In this document: in pieces, positions 1-12,437 of the stretch | Layout of the letters: each line of letters begins with the position of its first letter | How positions within the stretch are numbered: the first letter of the stretch is position 1 | From: Gyromitra esculenta | Lineage: Eukaryota > Ascomycota > Pezizomycetes > Pezizales > Discinaceae | DNA length: 64,000 bases | Direction: 5' to 3' | Assembly: GCA_038503075.1 (NCBI GenBank) | Contig: JBCAML010000012.1 | Span: forward strand, 62,001-126,000 | The notes under the pieces: model-generated | Database searches by the model: none | What the model saw: the letters and a program-made list of their open reading frames with translations, nothing else | Told to the model about the DNA's origin: nothing | Made by a program: the position numbers and the translations under genes

Positions 1-2574
1 ATTTTGGGTGTCATATTCTGTCTTCACGATGTTATACGATCGAGGTACAGTAGCAGCAATTAACTCGGCTCAGGCTCGCAGGCAACCGGCAATATAGAAA
101 GTATGCAGTTGTAGCATCTCGGAAATATGTCCCGACACACATACGGCCGCGAAGGAGGAGAGGAGAGGAGAGGGTTTTGAAGCCTTTGATGCAGCCTCGC
201 CGATCACGTGTAACATAGTATCCTGGCAGCCTGGCCAAGCTTCCGGGGAGAGAGAGAAGCTCGTCTAAGGAAAAGTTCCGGTAGCGATCTGCAGCCCCAC
301 CGCTCGGGTGTATCGGCTCCAGAGCCGAGTCGCTCTTGTTCATGCAGCGATCTCTGGGTGGCTTGTTTAAACTTTGGAGGGGAGGGGAGGGTGCAGTTCC
401 GGCCATCCATCCGGGAGTAGCCCTGGTTCGAAGCTAAACGCTGCGCGTATTTCCATACCTATCCTCCGTTGCATCCTGATGTTTCAATTAATATTGGAGT
501 ACCCAGGATATATGTTATGCGCTTACACACGATATATCACTTGTATACATGTAGCTACTTAGTGCCCAGAACCTTGCACAAGGAAATCGCGCATACTTGC
601 AATTGGGGGCTCTTAGAAGAGCAATTGCACAAGCAGGACCTCCCAGAGCCAGGTTGAGTTGAATTGAGTGGGTTTCAGTCGATAAACAAAAGTGGTGTTG
701 CGGGGGGTGGAGATTGAGTTTATGTGGTGGAAGGGTTCGCCATAACCGTAAGCACTCTGAGAACAGCTTACTCGCTGCATGTAATTCCTAGTCAGTTGAA
801 CTGGGTACAGAAGCAGAGTAATCATTGAGCTTTCTAAGCCGCCACACTCACTGTTATTTGAGCGCATGCCTGTTGCTACCCTCTCCGCCAATGCTGACCG
901 TGCCAGATTAGTAGATACTTGGCTACATGTAGTTCTACTTCTATTTCCTCATAGCTGTGGGGACACTGGTGAAAACCGTGTCCTTGGAAGGTTAGATTCT
1001 TCAAATTCAAAGCTTGAGCGCAAAACAGCCAATCTTGGAGCTGGATATAGGACAGATCACGTCGATTACCCCACATCGCACGGAACATAAAGCTTGCTTG
1101 AGCTAGCTTACCCAGGGAAACATCTCGCAATCTACCGTGCACCCCTATCGTGCACCCTCACCAGGGCTTTCCCCGCGTCTCAACATTATTGGCATAAACA
1201 AATTAGACATACACTTGTTTCCTCCACTGAACCGAGTTCGCCCCCATCTACTATGGAATCCTTGGTCGCGAAGCCCATCAAGCAGGTCGTCCGGATTGAT
1301 ATTTTCCTAGCCGTGCAATGGACACATGTACATGTAGCATATACAACTACCCCTCGAAAGCAATCACTCGTGCACAGCCCTGACGGCTCGGTATTGTATA
1401 TACTATACATACTATACATACTATAGGGGCGATTTTTCAGCCGCCGCCTGGGGAGAAGCATAACTCCATTCAACTATGCATTGGCGAAAGTGCGGTACCG
1501 GTTCTTCGGACAACATCTCCCAGGCTTATTGAACGTGCACAGGGTGTGTGGCCGGTCTAAAGCTCATAACCAAGATGTGTAAGAAGATGGCCATGGGTTT
1601 CGCTTTATACCTTCCTGTGCCGCTTGCGCTCTATTAATATATCGAAACAGCCGGGGAATGTTGCTGGGAGGGGGTTAGGGCTGTTAGGGCTGAAGTCTCC
1701 AGCCTCTGCCCAGGCTCTTGGCCAGACCTGGCGTCTAGGAATATCCCAAGGGCTGATTGCCTGGCACCCTGATGTCTAAATGCCGTGCCTTAGAATTTGA
1801 GTTAGACAAGCCTGCTGTGCGTACTCTACATGTAGCTACAGCTATAGTATTAGTCCAGCTAGGATGCTTCGATGGTAGCACTCTGCGGGTAATTTTTGAG
1901 CCTCTACAACGTGGGTCCTAGATGGTGATACTCTGCTTCTATTGGCGGCCAAATGGCCTGGAAGGGTAAGCACGCTATTTGCAGGCCCAGCATCAAATAA
2001 AGTGCCCTCACTCAATTCTCGCCAGACTATTGGCCTGCATCAGCAACAAGGAATTAAATCGGGTGAAACGCCCAAAAGGGCGCCTCAGCCGCCGACATCA
2101 ATCAGGATCAGGAACCGGATCTCGCCCAACGGGCGCACGGTCCGTACCCCTGCAGCTGTCTTTTGCAACCCCGCGATTCACAGCGCACCTCCCCTCCAGG
2201 CACGTCTGCGTCCTCCACTGACGATCCTGCTCATCTAAATTCTAGATTTTGCTGCACCGGTAGCAGGTACGTGCTCGCTTTTTCTATTTCGCCCTTGAAA
2301 CCCAGCACTCGACGTTGAGTAAGACTTGATGTATGCACCCTCACCATTCTCGCCAGCTCAGCGGCGCAGCCGCGGCGTTGTGGCGCTGCTATTGGCAGCG
2401 CTACTGGTTTTGGTTATTTCTTTTTGCGGACTGCTGGCCCTGAGTCAAGCCCAGACGGCTCCTCTCAGGGACGCCGATGTCTTAGAATGGACCTTCAAGA
2501 GCTATTTTGAAAGTGCGGTGGGACCCTGCAGGTACAGACAGGAATTCAAGGGCATGGCTTCTTGAAAAGCACAG
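1..2574. other. gene-free stretch upstream of the lactonase gene
   Basis: No coherent gene is seen. Open frames reach about 124 codons but overlap each other on both strands, have low-complexity or arginine-rich translations and show no recognisable domain. Four copies of the palindrome TACATGTA lie at 546, 924, 1329 and 1827. An open frame of 78 codons starting with ATG at 2329 encodes one hydrophobic segment, but it sits just upstream of the lactonase promoter and may be chance. Confidence 0.5.
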
Positions 2575-2805
2575 CACCTGCCTCCTTGCATCTATATATC
2601 CCCCCTCTGCCTCCCTCCTGATTGTTTCTTTCTCCTGTACTTATTTGCAAACCACGTCCTTTCTTTCTTTCCATACACACATATCCTAGAGGGATATTTT
2701 CCTATTTATTTCTTTTACCCCCCCCCCCCCGTTTCCTGATCGTTCCAGTCACCTTTCCTCGCAAACCAAACCCTTCTCCCCAGAAGACTGACATCGTCGA
2801 TTACC
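2575..2805 (+). promoter_or_regulatory. pyrimidine-rich promoter and leader of the lactonase gene
   Basis: The coding strand is strongly C/T-rich from about 2580 to 2790, including a run of C at 2720-2730. A TATA-like TATATATC lies at 2593-2600, about 210 bp before the ATG at 2806. Pyrimidine-rich tracts upstream of the start are typical of well-expressed genes in filamentous ascomycetes. The transcription start is not visible directly. Confidence 0.45.
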
Positions 2806-4129
2806 ATGACACGCAGTTCCTCATTCCTTGCGAGCATTCTTTGCTCGCTCCTCCTTGGCTCGTCCATGGCGGCGAAGACCCTCTACGTCGGGTCCAACAA
2901 CGGCCAGATATTCTCATTCTCGCTCACCGGAACCACATTGACCCAGATCTCCAGCACAAACGACAGCTACCCAGCGCCGTCATGGCAGACAATCAGCGGA
3001 GACTACCTGTACTCTGTCAGCGAAACCGGCGGCACCACACCGGGGACCATTACCGCCTACAGGATTGCCGATGGGATTTTCACGAAGATCAGCGCCGACA
3101 ACACCGGTCTGCCAGGCCCGGTCAACATCGGGGTCGCATCGGGGGGGAAACTGTTGATCTCCGCAGCCTAGTAAGTTTGCAATAATAAAGCACCGTTCTG
3201 CATTTACCCTCGTTTTGCGTGCTGACCTCTTATCCCCCCTCTGCAGTGGCGGCCATGGTGTCAATACTTTCAGCTCCAACTACGGCTATCTCAGCAAGAC
3301 GGGCACATTCACATACCCTTCGGGATCGGGCGTCGATCCTTCCCGCCAGACAGCCTCCTACCCGCACCAGGCTCTCGTGGATCCCACGGGCAACTTCGTG
3401 GTTATCCCCGATCTCGGCGCGGACCTGCTCCGGATCTATGCCATCAAGAACGGGCAGCTCACGGCGCCGACAACGGTCGCGACCCAGCCCGGCAGCGGAC
3501 CCCGTCACGGCGTTTTCTGGCCGAAAACGAACCCGACGCACTACTTCCTGGTTTCGGAGCTGTCGAGCACCATCACCGCTTACAAGGCTACCTACAGCGC
3601 CGACGGCACGAAGCTCGCGCTCGCCACATCGACCATTTACGACACGTTCGGGAGGCCGCTGCCGGTCCCCGTTGTCGCTGTTAAGCCTGCCGGCGGCGAA
3701 ATCGATGTCTCGGTATACACTCCACTCCACTCCACTCCACTCCCCTCCCCTCTAGCCATTCCCAAAACTTCCATATATAACAGCTCAATACTAACTCTCC
3801 CCATTTTCCAGCCCGACGGTAAATTCCTCTACGTCTCCAACCGCCTCGACGTCACCTACCCAGGCCCGCCCCCGTCAGACTCGATGTCCGCGTGGTCCAT
3901 CAGCGCCGACGGATCGCTGTCGTTCATCGGCTTGACCCCCTCCGGCGGCCTCAGCCCGCGCCACTTCTCCCTGGCTACCCTCGACGGCAAGGACTATGTC
4001 ACCGTCGCCAACCCGACCAGCGGCGATCTCGCCATCTTCACCCGCGATACGGCGACCGGGAAGTTGGGTACCGCGCCGTACGCGTCTGTGAAGGTGCCTG
4101 GTGCTGCTTGTGCGTTCTGGAAGATTTGA
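2806..4129 (+). CDS. secreted lactonase / carboxymuconate-cyclase-like beta-propeller protein
   Basis: Three exons give a 382-residue protein: 2806-3170, 3247-3712 and 3812-4129. Intron 1 (76 bp) is GTAAGT...TGCAG; intron 2 (99 bp) is GTATAC...TCCAG with an ACTAAC branch site, and happens to be open in frame. Residues 1-22 form a signal peptide (hydrophobic core followed by SMA-A). The body has repeated beta-propeller blades such as KTLYVGSNNGQIFSFSL, LVDPTGNFVVIPDLGADLLRIY, PDGKFLYVSNR and PRHFSLATLDG, the pattern of the 7-bladed lactonase family (3-carboxy-cis,cis-muconate cyclase type). Family members open or form lactone rings in aromatic or sugar-acid metabolism, but secreted fungal paralogues mostly lack a proven substrate. 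The substrate here is therefore unassigned. No lesion is seen, and the length matches the family. Confidence 0.88.
3719..3753 (+). repeat. ACTCC pentanucleotide repeat inside intron 2
   Basis: Four exact ACTCC units (3719-3738) run into a related CTCCCC tract, all within intron 2 of the lactonase gene just after the donor. Such a tract can vary in length without affecting the coding frame. Confidence 0.75.
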
Positions 4130-6578
4130 GCTGGGGGGGGTTTTGAGGGGCGTGGATTTTTCTAGCCATTCTTTTTGAGGGTATCTTTTTTGTTTTTTTT
4201 TGTTTTTTTTGCTTTGTTTTATTTTGCTTTGTTTATGCGTGGTAGACGGTGTCAAAGCACGTCCCTGATATCGATGTGCTCAAAAGCTGTACTTCTTGTA
4301 TTTAGTCGCGTGGGTCCTACGGGCTACGAGGTTTCGGGCCCGATGTTAACTATACGAAATGCTTCCTCCTTTAAGCTTGATCGACCCCCTGTGCGAGGGT
4401 TTTGTGAAATCAGAATCAAACCCGACGAGATAGTGATTGATATTGGAGATAGACAACCACTTACCGTGGGCTTACCGGGCCTACTACTTTCCGAGGATAT
4501 ATAGCTATCTAAACATACTGCATATGACGCCCTGCACATATTTCGGCAACGTCTTATGTCTATAACGGCGATTACTAACAACAATAAGCTCAAGCACAGC
4601 AAAGTAGGGAGGTGGGAGTTGTTAATTGCTGGTCGCTCTGGGCTAGGGTTACTTCCGTTTCACCTCAACATTCCTAGTCTGCGGATCTGATTAGATCCAA
4701 CTACCGCTGCGCCAAACCCCAATACATACTTTTAGCCAGTCGGCAGAGGTGCTACACGAGTGCTTGCTGGTGATCAGGGCAAAGACTGCATGTATCTTCC
4801 CGGCCGATCCATGTCGCGAGCAATGACGCACGGTTTGGTAATATGTATATTCTCCTTCACCAGATAATTGCTGCATAGATTCCGTTTGGCTTCTTGGGGG
4901 TTCTAAATGCTTGCTTGCATGTTTTTCTGGCTTGGATGGCCGTGGATTTTCGGCAGCATTGACGTTGGCATTGCTGGGCGACGGAAGACGTCGTGTAGTG
5001 CTGGTACTGCATGTACTTTGTCCTTGCTTAGCGGGGGTAAATTTACATAGCAAGGAAAAAGGGGGTACAGATATACTCTCTTCAGGTTTAATCCACAGCC
5101 TGCTTCTATTGGTACACACAGTTGCCTCCCTTCCTCGCTGTAACTGCACTTTGTGTTTTAGGGGTGGTCTCACGGCAGGAAACGAGTTCTACGTAGAGGA
5201 GCAACGATGTTCAAAAATGTCGGAGAACACTGCCAAGGACGCACTAAACCAGCCTCCTCAAAGCATCATCGAGACTCAATTGTGTAATCCCCCACGGTAC
5301 AACTTAACCGAAGAAGCGACCCCCCCCAAGACATATCACAGGTACTTGCTGCCCAAGCCAAGAACATCTGCAGGGCTGTTACGGCACACTCGCCGACCCA
5401 GCGGCACGGCCCGTAATTGGTCGCGGGCGGAAGGCGGTTATGCACATCGACTGTACTGCTTCTTGGCATTCAGGTACCAAATTCCGTTTCATGGCAATCA
5501 ATGCTGAAACGAAGGGGGGGAAGGGGACAAGCGTATGTAAGGTACGGCTGCACACTCGTGACTGGTTCTCATTGGTTTGGCGGCAAGACGAGTTGTGGAA
5601 TCACATGTCTGTTTTGCAGGACCTGCTACACGGCAGCTGCGGGCGTAAATAATACATGTATGTGTGCTCCAGCTGTCAAGAATGGGTGAGATTAGATGCC
5701 AAGGGACTGGATATCACATTGGAATAGGAGTTGGCCGTGTGGTGTGGTGTGCGAGAGGGCTTGCGCTTCTGGCTAGAAGTAGACTGTCTTTTTTGTTTAG
5801 GATGGCTGACTTCTACAGCACGACTTGAGAGTGTGGCGTTCGGGTTAATCGATATCGAGTGATACTCGGTGACTCAATCTACGCCAGAGTCATGTAGAGA
5901 AGAGTTTCTCACTGTGGACATCAAACCCGACAGACCGATCAGTCAATTTTTTGAATTGAGATCTAATCCCTCTTATCAATCACCGTACGCCTTACTTGTG
6001 TACGGAGCCAGCTTCATCACCGGTCAGAGAGATTCATCTACTCGATTAAGGCAGCGGTTATCTGCTTGAGCACTTTGTGCACATGTCTACTAAGATCTTC
6101 TCCGCAATATACGTAAGTCTAGCTGGGTTGGGATCTGGCCCCCGCGGGCCTGAAAGCGTGACACTCTGGGCTCACAAAAAGCTCGCCCCTACGCCGAAAA
6201 GAACACCGGTCGCGAGGCATACGAGTTTTCGCTCTTTTCCATCACAAAATTCGGAAAAGAACGATTAGAAATTACGACAAATTCCAAATATAATTGCCAC
6301 GTACGTACTATCGAGACATCAAGTAGAGGTCTGGAGCATTCTAAATGCACTGTTAGCCCTCTCGCCGCTGACTAACTCGATGCATTTGTAGCTACAACGA
6401 TGCGTGGCGACGAGGCTGAGCGAGGTGGCGTCCAACGAGCACCATGGCGTTTTGCCAAGACCCCATCGGATAACGATAAGGAGCTATTCTGTCAGAATTC
6501 AAAGCTATTCATCTCCCATCCGTTCCCAGCATTTTTTTAAATTTCCCAAGATGAAAGCATCGCTACAGAAAAATAAAT
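4130..6578. other. gene-free stretch with poly-T tract after the lactonase gene
   Basis: A T-rich run at 4190-4220 probably belongs to the 3' untranslated or termination region of the lactonase gene. The rest has no gene I can support. A 198-codon open frame at 4911-5507 faces a 160-codon frame on the other strand; neither shows family resemblance or splice structure. One TACATGTA palindrome lies at 5653. Confidence 0.45.
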
Positions 6579-8037
6579 ATGTTAGTAATGAATCCGAGAG
6601 ACGAGAAACTATTCCCTAATTTCATCAATCGACTTCCATGTGAGATTCTCTACCAGATTCTCACGCTTTGCGACGGGACCTACGACATTATCAGAAGCAC
6701 TCGCGATTGCCATGAAAAGGAGTGCTTCAGTGTCGGTAGAGGCTGTGGGTCCAAGGCCTTTGGTCAAGTCTGTCGTCAATGGAAAACCTGTATCAAAGCT
6801 GGCATGGTCCCGTCGACGCCGTTCTCTGAAATCCAGCTTACGGATGAGCAGTTTCTCGGAATAGCTGACGAGGAACGAACTTCGCCCTCTGAACCCTCCG
6901 AACCCGATACCTCCCAACCCCTCCTTCTGCGAGGATACCATACGATAACTATCGTCTATAACCGTTGCCGTGGGGGCACGCCGAGAAACCCGTCTGATTC
7001 TGGAAATGATGGGCCAATACTGCAGATACTAGCCCCGAAGCAGCTCAACCTTGTGATCACTAACGAACGCATCGCCGATATAAGCCAAGTCCTGAACCAC
7101 TTCAAGACACTGCGAAAAAGCATCCAGGACAACTTCCAAGAAGACCATCTCGCCTCCCACGAAATCATAGACACTGATAGGAACATCAGTATCACGGTCT
7201 GGAACGGCAGTCTTTGTACCCCGCCTCTCTCAAACCGTCTTCCTCCCGATCAGCCTCTGCTTGCGCTGGGGATATCTTCTGGCTTCGGGACCGCGGATCT
7301 ATACATCAATAACTGGACAGGACATGGTAGCTTTGGCGATATACCATGGATCTTTGGACAGTTCTGTCGGAATGCCAAACCGCACACCCTCGGATTCCAT
7401 ATGCTTTCGCCGCACAGCTCCGTGCTTACAGACCAATGGCACATACAGAATCCGTTCACGGGCTCGGACAACACCTTGCTGCGAAGGCTTAACATCAGTG
7501 GGATTGGCAGCGATGGATTTCTACGTCTTCTCCAGTGCTCCGCGATCCAGATCTGGTGCGTTAAGGAGCTATGGATCACATTGCCGACCGCGCATTTGCC
7601 GGATGAGTCCTTTTGGGATTGGCGGATATTTGAGACGGGGACGTGGCCGGTTTACGAGGACGTGGATGAGGACTGCTGTGATGGCTTCTTCGCGAACGGC
7701 GATGATTTACGGAATTTTGTGACTTTTCCGAAAATGGCACTGGCGCGACTGGTCGATGGCAGGATCCAGAACGTGGATAAGGAGCGGATGGAAACACGTT
7801 GTCAGATTGCGAACTTTGAGCCTGAGTCGCAGGTTAAAGACATGAGTACGAGAAATGATATTGAGCGTTTCACGGGAAGGAGCTTGAGGTGGGCTAGTCT
7901 GGCGTTTGTGAAGGTGGATCATGGTGAGCGCCGAATTTCGATATCTAGCAGCTACTAAAGTGGTCGGGGTTTAGCTAATTTCGTTCCTTACTATAGGTGT
8001 CTTGAACTCACCTGAGACTGAGATAACTTTCGATTGA
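6579..8037 (+). CDS. F-box-like protein
   Basis: A long open frame starts at ATG 6579 (second in-frame ATG at 6588). The N terminus, about residues 13-70, reads NRLPCEILYQILTLC and later KAFGQVCRQWKTC, which is the F-box helix pattern. F-box proteins bind Skp1 in SCF ubiquitin ligases; the C-terminal part would bind the substrate, and shows no repeat I recognise. Two endings are possible. The plain frame stops at 7958. A better model splices GTGAGC at 7924 to CTATAG ending 7996 (73 bp) and ends at 8037, giving 461 residues ending in ETEITFD. I prefer the spliced form because the donor, branch and acceptor are all good. Fungal genomes hold many such divergent F-box genes, so no pathway is implied. 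Confidence 0.75.
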
Positions 8038-9189
8038 AATATTTTTATGGTTGGTTTGATGAGGATCCCATTGTTATTTTCTACAACACTTCTTCTTAAC
8101 TCTACCCGGCCGGTTTAGTAAAATGCTGGTATGCTCAATAGGTCTAACTCTGACCAAGAATGCAGTTTAACTTGGACTAACTGGCAATTGGCCATTGGGC
8201 TACTTCGCAGCATACAGCGTTTTTTTCTCTTTGGAACTAGCTACGGGGTATTTGGATACGACAGCATAAATGTGCTATGCAGCGATCAGCTGTTTTCAGT
8301 ACGCATTGCAAGTGCGGGGTCCTCCATAGCTAGAAAATATAAAAACCAAAAACACAAAAGGGATCCAATCGTAGATGGCGAAATCTAAACTTCGCTGTGG
8401 GACTGATCACCGAATCAGGCAACTGTAACAGACTATCACGTGATGTTTTCTCTTGTGAATGTTCCGCCTCCATCTGGTTTCCAGAAAAGAAGGCTTCCAC
8501 TTGCCTGGATTGACCCAGTGCAGATGCGATAGTATCAGTGACATGAGCTGGTTTGCACGATCTGGTTCGAGTTGAGCGCGAGTTTCATTCGAAGTGAGTG
8601 CTAATTAGGGGTTGTTGGCGTTATCTTGTATGTGTGGGTGTCAAAACCCTGGTCAGTTGACGGACACTCGAACCCTAAAATTAGCTAATGTCACCTGTTG
8701 GGTCCCCCCTTACAGCATGTTGTACCTCCTTCGCGATCGCTGAGGATCTTTGGCACCCCCCCATAATATTATTGACGATTTGACTGTTGGCGCAGAATAC
8801 TTGGGGTGCTCAGCCCGTGGCTTTTTCTTTTTCTTTCTCTTTCTCGTACGACAAGTATTAGGAATCGCAATCGCTGCTTGTATGCCTGATATAAATAGTA
8901 CACTAGCACTAGACTTTGTTTTTTTTGAAAAGTTGAAATATTAGATACGTTATCCTATGTTGAATTTTTTACGGTAGTAGAAGTTGATAGCGAATTACAT
9001 GTAAGGAACCCCCCCTCCTCCCGCTTATAATTTTTACGTCCATAGGAATAAAAACAATAAAATAGTAGAATTACGTCCAGTGAACACCCTCAAAAAACAT
9101 AACCGTTAACGGGAATCAGCATCAAGCTGTACATAAAAGTGGATAAAAAAAAAGCCTATTTGCACATAGAAGCACGTCCCCTCTCTACT
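8038..9189. other. AT-rich intergenic stretch
   Basis: Only short open frames with no domain signal are present. It contains a TTTTTCTTTTTC-rich tract near 8820 and a TACATGTA palindrome at 8996. It separates the F-box gene (+) from the end of the MARVEL gene (-), so both genes end here. Confidence 0.5.
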
Positions 9190-9964
9190 TTAATACTGCT
9201 GAACCGGGTGCATCTCGATCTGTCCTCCAGCCTTCCCCTCCTCCATAACACCTGGGCCGTCCCCGGTAGCCGGGCTGCCGTCGTTGGGGAGGTGTGCGTT
9301 TTCGGGGTTCTTGCGATGGCGGTGCAGGAAGATAGAGAACGTGATGAGCGTGGCCATGAACAAAACCCTACAATCCATCCATCCATATTAGAATAACACC
9401 ATCTACCTGCAGTGGGCGGAACTACATACCACACGAGAGCTCCCAGACCAGCGGCAGCGGCAGAGCATTGCCACGCGGTATCCCAGTTCTTGAGGCTGCT
9501 GGCGCTGTAGGAGTAGCTGGAGCGCTTCTGGTAGTATACGCTGCTAGAGTAGGTGCTGTAGGTGTCGTAGTACCCAGTGGTATACATGCCCAGTGCGGCC
9601 CACGCTGCCAGGGTCGCGAACCCGCACAGCCAGAAGATCACGCCGAAGATCTCGAGGACGAGCGCGGCCCAGCAGTTCCATAGCGCGGGAAACCAGATCG
9701 GGGTGGCTATCAGGTAGCCGCATACTATGAAGGTGTATAGACACTAGTGTTCGGGTTAGGAGTGGAGGTAGTGGTGGATGGAGGGGAAGGGGGGGGGCTT
9801 ACGCAAAAGATATTAAAGCCAAATGTTCCAAAGATGTTTGGTAGGACGGATATGGCGAATGCGGATAATGCGAGGATGATCAAAGACAGCACGGCCTGCG
9901 CTATCTTGATGAAGAAGAGGAATTTGGGCTGCTGGACGATATGTTGGGTGCTGTAGTCACTCAT
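9190..9964 (-). CDS. MARVEL-domain four-pass membrane protein
   Basis: Three exons on the minus strand (9964-9803, 9743-9430, 9367-9190) encode 217 residues. Introns of 59 and 62 bp have GTAAGC...CTAG and GTATGT...GTAG ends. The translation has four hydrophobic spans: FLFFIKIAQAVLSLIILALS near residue 15, a second starting LYTFIVCGYLIATPIW, a third around FGVIFWLCGFATLAAWAALG, and a fourth ending GALVW-VLFMATLITFSIF. This is the topology of fungal MARVEL/membrane-associating proteins. The tyrosine- and serine-rich loop (TYSTYSSSVYYQKRSSYSYS) after span three and a hydrophilic C-terminal tail are usual for the family. These proteins sit in the plasma membrane or secretory membranes; the precise role is unknown. 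All junctions keep the reading frame. Confidence 0.88.
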
Positions 9965-12437
9965 GATGGATATGGATTATTCTTGCGAAATAGATATCAG
10001 AAAGGAAAGTGAGGGTTTGCAATATTATTCGCAACCGATAGTTAAAGAGGGGAATGATATGTATATATATATATTTCTCGCGCGCGTCTGTGGAACCGTT
10101 TGGTGACTTTCAAAATCAATAGGGGGCTGGCATCTAGACGAGAGGAGGGAAAAGGATGCTCTCCTATTTATACAAAGGGAAATAATAGTAAAATCCTCTC
10201 TACGAGGCTTAAAGGTCACATTAACCTTTTGTTTTTCGCTTCCCCCCATCCCACTCCCGTTGGGACACTGAAAATAAATGAAAGCCAAGAATCGAAGTTA
10301 GAATTTGTTATGCATCTTCGCCTCAGAAAATCCAATGACTCGGCTCCCTTCTAGCGCCATCAATAAGTTTGAGACGGATGGACCTTGGCTCCCCCCCCTT
10401 TGTTCGAGGGCTGACGGGAAACGCCGATATATCGAGAGATATGAGACCATTACTGACGCAGTCTTGTAAGTTTGATTGACTGGATTCCGAGAGAGCGATA
10501 CCAAGATAGACTACCTATTTTGCGGAGCTCCTTACAGTTTCTTCAACTGGCTGAAAGCCCTGATCGTTTTGCTCGTCTGAATCTCTAACTGTTGTAGACT
10601 GAAAACCACATGGGGTTAGAGTGCAGGGGAGGTGATACAAACCGTACTGCGCTGTAACACTTGCTTTTATCCATAGCGAGATTATATCTTCACTGTCCAC
10701 AGAGGATAAATGTCACGCTGCGGCAGCAGGCTGTGTCCAAGTTCACCAAAGTATTAAAGTAGGTCCGTTGGTCAATGTTCTTTGTGTTTAATTTAATACG
10801 AGGAAGTGCAGCAATATCCAGATTCGAAGGAGAGGGGAAAAGCTTGCGCCCTGCAGGTCAGTGGATTAAGCGAAAGGGGCTACACCTCTCTATGCTATTT
10901 GCCGAGAGCTTGTGTTCAAGCAATCAATTCTCGTGCTACAGTTACACCAAGGCTGAGCGTTACCAAAAGGTCGCACTCAAAAATTGGTCATAGAGGCATG
11001 TCTCAATGCGGATGTCTCAGATAAACTTCGCCAGGATTGATTGGCCCTATCACGAGGTATTGACCCAGGGCTGATATCATACACAATCACTCGGGGCTGT
11101 GAGGCGCCCAAAAGAAAGAGCAGAGCCGAACGGTCACTAGACGGGGAATAGGAACGTGGAAAGTGAAGAGTAACTTCAATCCAGATTGATGTGCATAGGT
11201 GTCGGATCTTTCCTCTCGTTCGGTAGAAGGGGCAATAAAAGACGTGTTAAATAATGCATGGCACGATACCCTTCTGAACCAGTGTAGCCAGTGCCACATG
11301 AGTCAATCGCTGCTGTGTGGAAAATGCGATACTCCAAAGCAGCTTTGGATAGTCACAATCTCTAAAGTGCAGTGTTTCGGTGGATTGGGGCAAATACTTA
11401 ATTAACAAACTGTAGCTGCTTGGGCTTGCAGTAACAATGTCGTGGCAATGGTACTCACAGCGCGAAAAAAGCAACCCAATTGAGCGATTTCTTAAGGATA
11501 CCAAGATCATTAAGGGGGATCTAGAACTAAAGGCTTGGGAGGAGGTCTGAATCCAGAGGCGCCCGGCGCGCCCGATTCTTGGCAGAATTTCAAATTTTAG
11601 GGTGTGCTTGTATTTTTCTTCTTTGTGCATTTTGCTTCACGGGTAACTGCATTTTGGGGGGATTGAGCACTCTGCAGCTCAGAAATTAGGGTATTTTATA
11701 TATCGATATGTTTGATTTACGTTTGAAACGAAGGATAGATAGCTAGAATTATGGTTTTGACAATTCTAGAAGAAGACTAAGACTTCTGTTACACGGCGTG
11801 CTCGGGGGGTGGTACGGGGACTATCGCACCACTTTCGTCCTCCTAACGAATTGAGCAGATTGTATGGTGCACGCTCCCTTAGAGACTGGCTAATTGGCGT
11901 GTGTGACAGTCGTTGGTCACACCTGTTTGGTTGTGCGACTATCAAGAAATTGGTGCTCGACTGTACCTCAGGGCAAAGTCTAGAAGGAGCTCTTTTCTCC
12001 TTATCGCCCGGAACTCTGCCGGGCTATGCATGGGTAGATAGACTGGTGTTTAGGTTCATCTGAAACACTACAAAGGCGCTAGAAAACCCCAGAATATATG
12101 TTTAATAATGTCTCGAAGGATTTGCTTCAACTACTGCAAACTTGTGCGTTTCTCCCCGTAGCCGTGACAAAAAGATAACTTACTATTTCATTGACTTGGG
12201 AAAAACACGCTACATTAGCTCGAGAAATCTCTTAGCGGTTTTTAAATTGCTACTATGTAGCTCCATTCAAACACAAGAAAACCCCCCCAGTGATATCAAG
12301 AAATATGCCTTGCCCCGGATCAAATGACCTGATCTAAGCCGTGTTAATTGCCAGAAGCGCAGCTTTCAATAATTAATCACCTTAAGCGGGGCCTGTGGAT
12401 CACTAATGTCAGCGGGGCTGGCGGTGTGGAGTACCTA
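9965..12437. other. gene-poor stretch with possible decayed frames
   Basis: The MARVEL promoter lies at the left edge, with a TATATATATATAT run at about 10060-10073. No complete gene is seen. Minus-strand frame 11247-11630 (127 codons) and plus-strand frame 11809-12063 have leucine-rich snippets (TIKKLVLDC, ETLHFRDCDYPKLLW) that faintly recall leucine-rich parts of F-box proteins, but neither has a start, a domain boundary or supporting introns. They may be relics or chance. Confidence 0.35.

Noticed and set aside
1942..2238. 98-codon plus frame
   Set aside because: Proline/arginine-rich, overlaps another frame, no domain; lies in the upstream region of the lactonase gene.
2622..3185. 187-codon frame overlapping the lactonase first exon
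   Set aside because: It is a shadow of the lactonase gene in another frame and runs through its pyrimidine-rich promoter.
3219..3755. 178-codon plus and 166-codon minus frames inside lactonase exon 2
   Set aside because: Arginine-rich shadows of a GC-rich exon; the lactonase frame has clear propeller blades.
4911..5507. 198-codon plus-strand open frame
   Set aside because: Opposed by a 160-codon minus frame, no domain, no signal or intron structure, mixed composition; most likely chance.
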